This document shows positions 10,344-16,563 of a stretch of DNA of 38,105 bases, one piece after another. The stretch is from Pseudomonadota bacterium (GTDB lineage: Bacteria; Bdellovibrionota_C; UBA2361; SZUA-149), in the NCBI GenBank assembly GCA_029555385.1, contig JAKPSH010000072.1, positions 1 to 38,105 on the forward strand. Direction: 5' to 3'. The translations under genes and the position numbers were made by a program. Every line of letters starts with the position of its first letter. The first letter of the stretch is position 1. Under the pieces are notes generated by a model. That model was not told the DNA's origin and searched no databases. It saw nothing but the letters and a program-made list of their open reading frames with translations.

Positions 10344-11471
10344 ATGAAAAGCGCTGTTTTTATTCGCAACATTTTAGCCGCCGGGATTGGTTTGCTTTGT
10401 TTTCTTCTTTTAGTTGTATCACTTGCCTCGGCGAGCACGAGCTTTGGCGAAGGTCCGCCATGTACCGTAAGTACAGTAATGATTGCCATTCCCGGCTTCG
10501 ATCCGTTTCCGCAGCAGTTTCCGGTCTACTGCGAAGATGGAGAAGAGTGCTGTGCTCTTGCGGATGGAAAGAAAGCTTGCGCACCGGTTGAAAATACAAA
10601 AGACGGGCAATGCGTCGACCCCTGCGGAGCAGACAACTTCGGACAGCCCGTGTTCTGCGGCAGCGGAAAATGCTGCTATGACGGTTACACCGGCAGCCCA
10701 ACGTGCATCGAGCAGGATGATTTGGCTGAGGGCGGTGGTTGTCCTAACGGGTTGTATTGTGACTCGGAAGTAATGAAGGATGATGAACAGTGCTGTGCTC
10801 TGCCTTATCCGGTCAGTAAAGAATGGGTCTGCAAAAAAACGGAGAACTGCGGGGAGGAAGTCGGCGACTGTGACGCCGGAAACATATGCGGAGGGACATC
10901 AAAAGAGTGCCCAACCGGTCAGGTATGCTGCCCGGAATTGCCGGATCCCTGCATCGAACCGCCAAGTCTTGTGCAGCTATTGCCGTATATGGATGAAGTG
11001 CCGATGGTCCCATGCTGTGATTCGACCCGAGGCAGTAAGGCGTGTTTGCCGGGTTCTACATGCTGCGCTTATGCGCCAGCGGGAGGTGATTTCGTGATTG
11101 AATGCCTCCCTTCCGGTGTTCAATGCTGCAGTGAGGTGACATGCCCGGCTGATAAGAAGTGTTGTCTGGATAAGTGCTGTGCGAGCAACCAGGAATGCAA
11201 AGTGGACGAGGATACTTGGACTTCTTCGTGTGTAAACATGCCAACCCCGACTCCGCCGCCAACGGCCTCACCGTCAAGCAGTCCATCACCGACTAGTTTA
11301 CCGACAAGTGCGCCGTCCTCATCTCCCAGCGCTTCGGCTAGTCCGAGGCCGAGCTGGAGTCCTAGCCCGGCACCAAGTGCGCCGTCAACTCCCGCACCGA
11401 CAGTGAGCGCAACGGCAAGCTCAACTTTGCTGCCGACATCCACGCCGAGTCCTTCGCCGAGTCCGAGCTGA
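10344..11471 (+). CDS. Secreted cysteine-rich protein with Pro/Ser/Thr tail
   Basis: A 375-residue protein, not assigned to a named family. It starts at ATG 10344 (MKSAVFIRNI), giving a signal peptide with a long hydrophobic core (LAAGIGLLCFLLLVVSLASA). The longer frame reaching back to 10182 runs into the MITE and is rejected. Residues about 38-300 hold roughly 38 cysteines by eye, nine of them as CC pairs, in repeats such as GKCCYDG, GQVCCPE, GSTCCAY and KKCCLDKCC. This CC rhythm resembles granulin-like disulfide modules. The last 75 residues are almost only P, S, T and A, in a TPSPSPS style, and end at the stop codon with no LPxTG, PEP-CTERM or membrane anchor. This suggests a disulfide-stabilised extracellular protein with a flexible, possibly glycosylated tail. 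The ribosome site is weak. Confidence 0.8.
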   Translation: MKSAVFIRNILAAGIGLLCFLLLVVSLASASTSFGEGPPCTVSTVMIAIPGFDPFPQQFPVYCEDGEECCALADGKKACAPVENTKDGQCVDPCGADNFGQPVFCGSGKCCYDGYTGSPTCIEQDDLAEGGGCPNGLYCDSEVMKDDEQCCALPYPVSKEWVCKKTENCGEEVGDCDAGNICGGTSKECPTGQVCCPELPDPCIEPPSLVQLLPYMDEVPMVPCCDSTRGSKACLPGSTCCAYAPAGGDFVIECLPSGVQCCSEVTCPADKKCCLDKCCASNQECKVDEDTWTSSCVNMPTPTPPPTASPSSSPSPTSLPTSAPSSSPSASASPRPSWSPSPAPSAPSTPAPTVSATASSTLLPTSTPSPSPSPS

Positions 11472-11500
11472 AATATGAAGCGGCCGCCTTCGTTTTAAGA

Positions 11501-12013
11501 TTACCTTGGCGCGGTGCAAAGAAGTCTCTCGGTATAAATGGTGCTGCTGACGCGCAGAAACTCCGACAAGGCCTGACTATACGGAATGCCCATTTCCGCG
11601 GACATCTGACGCAAAGCTTTGTCTGTCTTGTGGTCGATAAAGAGTTCCACTTGAACGCCGTTTGGCAGAGGTGCTCGCGCAACGCCGGCTGAAGCCTGAA
11701 CATCTGATTCTTCTTGCGCGGCAGCACTCCAATCATAACGCAGTGCCGCCCGTGCCTGGGGGTTCCCGGCTGTTTGCTGCGGTGAGTCTTGGTTTGCGCC
11801 GTAGGATTCGAGAGTCTGAGCCGGTGCGGGAGGCAAGGGCCGTCCCAGCACGCGCTTGCCGGCAATGCCTGCTGCGGAAGACCATACACGCGCATAACCA
11901 GAGTAGCGCGGCTGAGCAAAAGCTTCACCGGTATTGAACAGCGTTGCGTGAAGAATGCAGATTAGCGCTGCTGTCAGACCCGCCCAAAAACATCTCTTAG
12001 CGTCACGTTCCAT
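11501..12013 (-). CDS. Small exported protein of unknown function
   Basis: 170 residues from ATG 12013. This start gives a standard signal peptide: charged MERDAKR, a hydrophobic core FWAGLTAALICILHATLF, and a likely cleavage site after AFA. A start 22 codons earlier (12079) would bury the signal. The mature part has a low-complexity Ala/Pro/Gln stretch (about residues 55-110). It ends in a folded-looking segment, VQVELFIDHKTDKALRQM followed by GIPYSQALSEFL. That end resembles the strand-helix-helix pattern of small regulatory proteins, although export argues against DNA binding. It converges with the cysteine-rich gene (29 bases between stops). Neither start has a strong ribosome site. Confidence 0.55.
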   Translation of the reverse strand: MERDAKRCFWAGLTAALICILHATLFNTGEAFAQPRYSGYARVWSSAAGIAGKRVLGRPLPPAPAQTLESYGANQDSPQQTAGNPQARAALRYDWSAAAQEESDVQASAGVARAPLPNGVQVELFIDHKTDKALRQMSAEMGIPYSQALSEFLRVSSTIYTERLLCTAPR

Positions 12014-12254
12014 ACTGCTTAAACGCGAACAATCTCTCGCGGTCCTTACTGAAGGTTCAATCTTTGCAGCATCATACATCTTTACTGAATTAATGTAAAA
12101 TTGCGCCCAGGTAAGGCGAAACGGGCCTTGTGCAGATTCCTTGCCGGGTAAGTAACTGGTTTCTTAAGGGTTAAGCTCAAAAGGCGATCGCCGAACCGAA
12201 GCTTAATCTCAGGTTAAGGTTCCGTTTGATCAGTCTTCCATAACATGAGCGATC

Positions 12255-12315
12255 TAGAGCATTTTTCAGAACCTTGTAGCGCTTTTTGGCGCTGCAAGTT
12301 CTAGAAAGAGCTCTA
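12255..12315. repeat. Long imperfect hairpin, intergenic
   Basis: AGAACCTTGTAGCGC (12268-12282) pairs with GCGCTGCAAGTTCT (12289-12302), with one bulge and one G-T wobble, around a T-rich loop. The stem extends outwards through TAGAGC (12255-12260) and GCTCTA (12310-12315). It lies in a gap of about 420 bases with only a doubtful small ORF. It is symmetric, so it could act from either strand; no T-run follows. Confidence 0.55.
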
Positions 12316-12371
12316 TCCTCCGTAGCTTCCGCCTTCGCCAAGGCTGCGGCGGACAGGTTAGCGAAGGAGGA
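12316..12371. repeat. REP-like GC-rich palindromic element
   Basis: The segment begins TCCTCCGTAGCTTCCGCC and ends AGCGAAGGAGGA. The outer TCCTCC/GGAGGA and inner CGCC/GGCG parts can pair. Similar TCCTCCGTAGC/GCGAAGGAGGA palindromes are common as dispersed intergenic repeats in bacterial genomes. Only one copy is seen in this window, directly next to the hairpin at 12255. Confidence 0.45.
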
Positions 12372-12434
12372 TCTCGAATCGGCAGATACGAGGAATCGTA
12401 TACAGCTCTAGTAATCGAGACGGGGAGGTTAAAA

Positions 12435-12551
12435 ATGGGCGAGATAAGAAGGTGGAGATTGAAGGCAGCACCGGCAGCACGCAGTATCTTTCCAAATTTT
12501 GCAGCGATGTTTTGGCAATGGGCTGTCTTGTGCGGACTTCTCTCCTCCTAG
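12435..12551 (+). CDS. Possible small ORF, 38 aa
   Basis: The ATG at 12435 has GGGGAGG seven bases upstream, one of the better ribosome sites in the region. The product begins MGEIRRWRLKAAPAARS and ends with a hydrophobic stretch (FAAMFWQWAVLCGLLSS). That is basic-then-hydrophobic, as in small membrane proteins. Its stop codon overlaps the end of the convergent deaminase gene by four bases. There is no homology evidence, so it may be chance. Confidence 0.25.
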   Translation: MGEIRRWRLKAAPAARSIFPNFAAMFWQWAVLCGLLSS

Positions 12552-13048
12552 TGTCGGCGTTTTAGGCGAGGATTAACACCGCCGCCCCAGTCCTCAAGCC
12601 ACAGTTCGGGCTTTTCACTTTTGAATCGCGAAACCAGCTCAATACAACTCTGCGCTGCGCTGCTTTGCTGCGGATCCATTATGCAGACCTCAATGCCGCG
12701 AGCTTGCATGAAGTCAATAGTTTCACGATTCGCCGAGTTAGTTGCGTCGCCAATCACTACACGAGGGATGCCAAACTGTGCAATAGTTCCCGCACACATG
12801 AAGCATGGGACCAAAGTTGTATAGATGGTGGTCTCGTGCCGGTTCGTCATCCGCCCGGCGGCTCGTATTGCTGCCATTTCCCCGTGAATTATCGGATTTC
12901 CCTCCTGAACAAGCGCATTGTGTCCTTTGCCCAGAATAGCGCCGCTTGTATGATCAACAAGCACTCCGCCAATCGGACAACCGCTTTCGTTATAGCTATT
13001 CCGGGCTTCTTCATAGGCAAGCTGCATGTAGTGTTCGTCAGAGTTCAT
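12548..13048 (-). CDS. Cytosine deaminase, yeast FCY1 type
   Basis: A 166-residue zinc deaminase of the CDA fold. The metal site is complete: H55 and proton-shuttling E57 in IIHGEMAAI, and C82 and C85 in TTLVPCFMCAG. The N-terminus AYEEARNSYNESGCPIGGVLVD and the C-terminal EKPELWLEDWGGG follow yeast cytosine deaminase (YEEA...GGVPIGG; ERPQDWFEDIG) rather than TadA or guanine deaminase. The likely reaction is cytosine to uracil plus ammonia for pyrimidine salvage, though other nucleobases cannot be excluded. The start is supported by GGAGG nine bases upstream. No permease or pyrimidine gene adjoins it; it is divergent from the FliL-like gene. Confidence 0.82.
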   Translation of the reverse strand: MNSDEHYMQLAYEEARNSYNESGCPIGGVLVDHTSGAILGKGHNALVQEGNPIIHGEMAAIRAAGRMTNRHETTIYTTLVPCFMCAGTIAQFGIPRVVIGDATNSANRETIDFMQARGIEVCIMDPQQSSAAQSCIELVSRFKSEKPELWLEDWGGGVNPRLKRRH

Positions 13049-13170
13049 ATCGCCTTACCTCCGCGAGGTTGGTCTTTTTGCGCCGTTGTACATGTTGTTA
13101 TTTACCATGAATTTGTATTAGAGCGTATAGGCTAAAGAACAGTATCGTGCGGCATAAAAATCATCTTGCT

Positions 13171-13200
13171 TTGGCTTTTATCTTGCTGAAGAGCTATATA
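13171..13200 (+). promoter_or_regulatory. Possible sigma-70-type promoter
   Basis: TTGGCT (13171-13176), 18 bases, then TATATA (13195-13200), followed by an AT-rich start region. It would serve the FliL-like gene and perhaps the flavin reductase behind it, with a leader of about 85 bases. It was picked by eye only. Confidence 0.3.
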
Positions 13201-13294
13201 AATAGGCAAAATGCGGTGGGTCGATAGTTCCCTGTTTATTAGCCTTAATGAGCAATTCTTGGTGCCGGTGGACGCTGCAAACTAAGGGGGTTAT

Positions 13295-13717
13295 ATGAAT
13301 CGAAAGGGGGCTGCACTGTTCTATTTTATTTTAGCTTTTTTCCCCGCTGCCGGGCCGGCGGGATGTTCTCCGGCCGCGAAATCCTTATCTTATGTCAGCG
13401 CAGGAAACATTCTTGAGTTCGAAACTTTTTTGGTTAATCTCAAGCAAAGCGATCGCCTTCTAAAAGCTGATATTCGGGTTGTGTTGTCGCCGGATGCTTC
13501 CCCGCTGATTTCACAAGCTGCGCGCTTTGCGCTAAGAGATCAGATTATTGATATCTTCGGTGCCAACAGCCATGAGGATATCCAGCGTCCGGAAGTAAAG
13601 CTGCGCCTCAAGCGTGAAATTCAGCAAGCTGTGACGGCGCAAATGGGCGACGGTAAGGTTAAACATGTTTACTTTGTTGGATTTGTCAGTGTGAAAGACA
13701 GTTTCTCTTGTGACTGA
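13295..13717 (+). CDS. FliL-like lipoprotein
   Basis: 140 residues. The N-terminus has a hydrophobic core (GAALFYFILAFFPAAG) followed by PAGCSPA, a plausible lipobox with C24 as the lipidated residue. The mature part follows FliL order: LEFETFLVNLKQSDRLLKADI, then FALRDQIIDIFGANSHEDIQ and RLKREIQQAV, ending VKHVYFVGFVSV. FliL is a flagellar stator-associated membrane protein normally anchored by one helix. Here a lipid anchor seems to replace the helix, and no other flagellar or stator gene is in the window. It may therefore belong to the wider FliL/SPFH-like group with a non-flagellar role. GGGGG lies just upstream of the ATG. The next gene starts 23 bases after its stop codon. Confidence 0.65.
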   Translation: MNRKGAALFYFILAFFPAAGPAGCSPAAKSLSYVSAGNILEFETFLVNLKQSDRLLKADIRVVLSPDASPLISQAARFALRDQIIDIFGANSHEDIQRPEVKLRLKREIQQAVTAQMGDGKVKHVYFVGFVSVKDSFSCD

Positions 13718-13740
13718 TCGGGATGTCTTAGTGAGCATAA

Positions 13741-14241
13741 ATGATGAAGCAGATATCGCCGCTTGAATTAAATGAGAGCGCCTTTAGGATTATCGGCAAA
13801 GAATGGATGCTGATTACTGCGGGCGGGAGAGACGGGTTTAATACAATGACCGCTTCTTGGGGTGCTCTCGGCGAGCTTTGGTCTCGTCCGGCGGCTTTTT
13901 GCTTCATTCGCCCGCACCGTCACACGTTTGGTTTCATGGAGAGAAATTCATACTTCACGCTAAGCTTTTTTGCGGAGCAAGAGCGTGATGCTCTTACTCT
14001 TCTTGGTTCAAAATCAGGACGCGATGGCGATAAAGTCAAAGAAGCCGGCCTGACGCCGGTCTTTGGCGATAGTTATACTTGGTTCGAAGAGGCCCGTCTT
14101 GTGCTTCAGTGCCGCAAGCTTTACTATCAGGATTTGCAGCCGGATAATTTTGTTGAGCTGTCAATCAAACAGGAATGCTACCCGCAGCGTGATTATCACC
14201 GCATGTATGTCGGAGAGGTTATGCAGGTGCTTGCGGCTTAG
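13741..14241 (+). CDS. Flavin reductase family protein (FMN-binding)
   Basis: 166 residues with the split-barrel flavin reductase/DIM6-NTAB fold: MLITAGGRDGFNTMTASWGALGELWSRP (FMN-contacting strands), CFIRPHRHT, then ERNSYFTLSFFAEQERDALTLLGSKSGRDGDKV and a C-terminal YHRMYVGEVMQV strand. Members bind FMN and reduce flavin, or serve as small oxidoreductase partners. Two ATG codons in a row mark the start (13741 and 13744). It follows the FliL-like gene closely and may share its transcript, though no functional link is evident. It converges with the ferritin/VIT1 gene, four bases away. Confidence 0.85.
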   Translation: MMKQISPLELNESAFRIIGKEWMLITAGGRDGFNTMTASWGALGELWSRPAAFCFIRPHRHTFGFMERNSYFTLSFFAEQERDALTLLGSKSGRDGDKVKEAGLTPVFGDSYTWFEEARLVLQCRKLYYQDLQPDNFVELSIKQECYPQRDYHRMYVGEVMQVLAA

Positions 14242-14245
14242 GGCG

Positions 14246-15163
14246 CTAAACTTCGATGCCGAAGGCAGCGCGGATGACATAGCCGAGGCCGAAAGAGAAC
14301 GCAGCTACGCCGCAGCTTAGCCCCAACATCTCAAGAAAGCGCGAGCGGAATGGGTAACCTTTGGCGACGGCCATATAGAAAGTAAACAGTAAAATGATTA
14401 GCACGGCGTTTGCCATGGAGATGCCGAGACAGGCATAAGGGTTGCGTAAGATTGCATACGGGGCGACAAGCAGAAACACCGTCGCGATATAAGCCATGCC
14501 GGTATAGAGGGCAGAGCGGAGCGGGGTCTGGCGTTCGCTGTTTTCAGCGCGCTGCGAAAGAAATTCTGATGCGGCCATGGAAAGAGAGGCCGAGACTCCG
14601 GTGACGACACCAGCAGCAGCGATGATCTCTGTCCTCTGAAACGCAAAGGTAAATCCGGCAAGCGCTCCAGTAAGTTCAACCAAAGCGTCGTTTAAACCTA
14701 AGACGACCGAACTGAGATAGCGCAGCCGTTCTTCGTCAATCATATCGAGAAGACTGTTCTCGTGTTCTTCTTCCTCGCGGGCGATTTTAGCCAGCTCCGG
14801 AATCTTCTCCGCTGCGCGCCGGTATGCGGCTTGCGCCCGGTCTTCGCCGAGTTCCATCAATTTTAATCCGAACGTAAGACCGAATATCTTGGCGATACTG
14901 ACGCAAAGCGCTGAGCGTATTCGGCTGGCGTTGACATCCTGCTCCGTGTAGCGGCGCAGCACTTGATAATGCGCCAGTTCTTCGGCGGAAATCCGCTTTA
15001 ATACCTCCGCGTTGTGCGCATCGGAAACATCACGCGCCAAGCGTGCATAAATTTCATGTTCGGTAATTTCTGTGCGCTGAGCAGAAAGCAATATGGCGCG
15101 CAACTCGCTGTCGATCTCGATTAATTCGTCTCTTTTTAAAGCTGTGTTGTCCATGGTGCCCAT
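14246..15163 (-). CDS. Ferritin-like/VIT1 fusion, MbfA-type iron transporter
   Basis: About 305 residues from ATG 15163 (MGTMDNTALKRDEL). The frame is open to 15319, but the extra 52 residues look non-coding. The N-terminal half (about residues 10-145) is a rubrerythrin-type four-helix domain with metal-ligand motifs EITEHEIYARLA, ISAEELAHYQVL and AREEEEHENSLL. The C-terminal half is a VIT1/CCC1 transporter with five hydrophobic segments, including YLSSVVLGLNDALVELTGALAGF and SLSMAASEFLSQRAE. This order is that of MbfA, which exports iron and protects rhizobia against iron and peroxide stress. The likely role here is iron or manganese detoxification at the inner membrane. The exact start is unsure, since no good ribosome site is seen. 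Confidence 0.85.
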   Translation of the reverse strand: MGTMDNTALKRDELIEIDSELRAILLSAQRTEITEHEIYARLARDVSDAHNAEVLKRISAEELAHYQVLRRYTEQDVNASRIRSALCVSIAKIFGLTFGLKLMELGEDRAQAAYRRAAEKIPELAKIAREEEEHENSLLDMIDEERLRYLSSVVLGLNDALVELTGALAGFTFAFQRTEIIAAAGVVTGVSASLSMAASEFLSQRAENSERQTPLRSALYTGMAYIATVFLLVAPYAILRNPYACLGISMANAVLIILLFTFYMAVAKGYPFRSRFLEMLGLSCGVAAFSFGLGYVIRAAFGIEV

Positions 15164-15358
15164 TGTTACGACGATAACACGATTCGCCGGTATTTCAAGG
15201 TGCAGATGACGGTCTCGCTTATCCCGAGCCAAGCCTTTGGTAATACAATAACTTGGGGCAAAAAGACGGCGGAGGAACCGTGCTGAGGTTCGGCAGGAAA
15301 TGCTAGAATTTTTGCTCATTGTCAGTAAAGAGGAACGGCAAGAGTGAGGAGCGCAAAT

Positions 15359-15721
15359 ATGAGTTACGTCGATGGTTACTTATTGCCTTTGCCAAAGAAA
15401 AATGTTGGCGCTTACCGGCGGATGGCCGCGAAGGCGGGAAAAATTTGGAAGGAACATGGGGCTCTTGATTATAAGGAATGCATGGGCGACGAGGTAAAGA
15501 TCAAAGGCTTTATCCCGTTTACATCCGCAGCCAAGGCGAAGGCTGGCGAAAAAGTAGTTTTCGCCTATGTGCTTTTCAAGTCACGCAAGCATCGTGATTT
15601 GGTGAATGCTAAAGTCATGAAAGACCCGCGCATTGCCGGTATGTGTGATTCAAAGAAGATGCCGTTTGACTGCAAGCGCATGGCTTACGGCGGATTCGAG
15701 GTAATGGTCGATCCAAAATAA
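15359..15721 (+). CDS. DUF1428 family protein
   Basis: 120 residues from ATG 15359, with TGAGGAG about eight bases upstream; the GTG at 15344 overlaps that site and is rejected. The sequence MSYVDGYLLPLPKKNVGAYR, then GALDYKECMGDEV, VVFAYVLFKSRKHRDLVNAKVMKDPRI and a C-terminal KRMAYGGFEVMVD is typical of DUF1428 (YbaA-like). This is a small ferredoxin-like alpha/beta-barrel family with no settled function. It is divergent from the ferritin/VIT1 gene and convergent with tag. Confidence 0.9.
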   Translation: MSYVDGYLLPLPKKNVGAYRRMAAKAGKIWKEHGALDYKECMGDEVKIKGFIPFTSAAKAKAGEKVVFAYVLFKSRKHRDLVNAKVMKDPRIAGMCDSKKMPFDCKRMAYGGFEVMVDPK

Positions 15722-15822
15722 ATCGAGCAGCCGGATCGACCCGAAGTTAGCGAACGCAGCCGGTGATCGCTGACCCGTAATCGATCATCGAGGTCAGTAT
15801 GCGTGCGTCAGCTAACCGGCCT

Positions 15823-16422
15823 TTAACGGTGGACAGAAGAACGCTTGCTTTTATATCGCGGGCGCCGGAAGCAGGAATCTTCGTGGTCGTTGACGAGCCC
15901 GCATGCCTGCATGTGCGCATACATAATTGTTGAACCGGCAAAACGGAAGCCGCGTTTCTTCATGTCTCTGGCCAGCGCATCGGACTCCGGCGAAGTGGCG
16001 CGTATGGTCCGGCGCGTAACGCGCCCGGGTGTGCGAATTGTCTTTCCGTTGGTAAAACTCCAGATATATTGATCAAAGCTGCCAAATTCTTTTTGTATGG
16101 CAAGAAAGAGCCGGGCATTAGCAACGGTGCTTTCTATTTTTAGGCGGTTGCGGATTATTCCTTCGTTGAGCAGCAGTTTTTCTATTTGCGCGCGGCTGAA
16201 GCGGGCAACACGTTTTGGATCAAATCCAGCAAAGGCTTTGCGGTAAGCGCTGCGGCGGCGCAAGATGGTAATCCAACTTAAGCCGGCCTGCGCTCCTTCC
16301 AGGATAAGAAATTCAAAGTGTTTCCGATCGTTGTGGACCGGCACTCCCCATTCTTCGTCGTGATACCTGATGTAGAGCGGATCTTCTCCGCACCACCAGC
16401 AGCGTTTAATCCTCTTAGGCAT
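15823..16422 (-). CDS. tag: DNA-3-methyladenine glycosylase I (Tag)
   Basis: 199 residues. Tag removes 3-methyladenine from alkylated DNA in base excision repair. The N-terminus RCWWCGEDPLYIRYHDEEWG gives zinc ligands C8 and H21. LEGAQAGLSWITILRRR carries the base-sensing glutamate (E42). GIIRNRLKIESTVANA is the helix-hairpin-helix region. FRFAGSTIMYAHMQACGLVNDHEDSC carries the last two zinc ligands, the H and C of NDHEDSC. A basic tail of about 12 residues follows the usual end. It is divergent from the sulfatase gene and convergent with the DUF1428 gene. Confidence 0.95.
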   Translation of the reverse strand: MPKRIKRCWWCGEDPLYIRYHDEEWGVPVHNDRKHFEFLILEGAQAGLSWITILRRRSAYRKAFAGFDPKRVARFSRAQIEKLLLNEGIIRNRLKIESTVANARLFLAIQKEFGSFDQYIWSFTNGKTIRTPGRVTRRTIRATSPESDALARDMKKRGFRFAGSTIMYAHMQACGLVNDHEDSCFRRPRYKSKRSSVHR

Positions 16423-16563
16423 CTTCTTTCTTCCTGCTTAATGACGCTGCGATGAGAAATATCAGGAGATGAAGGACTATGAAAAGGTACTATTTGTCAT
16501 TAGCTGGCGCATGGTTATGCTGCCGTCGCGGTTCCCTAGCGGTTTGATAGACTTTTCCGGGCG

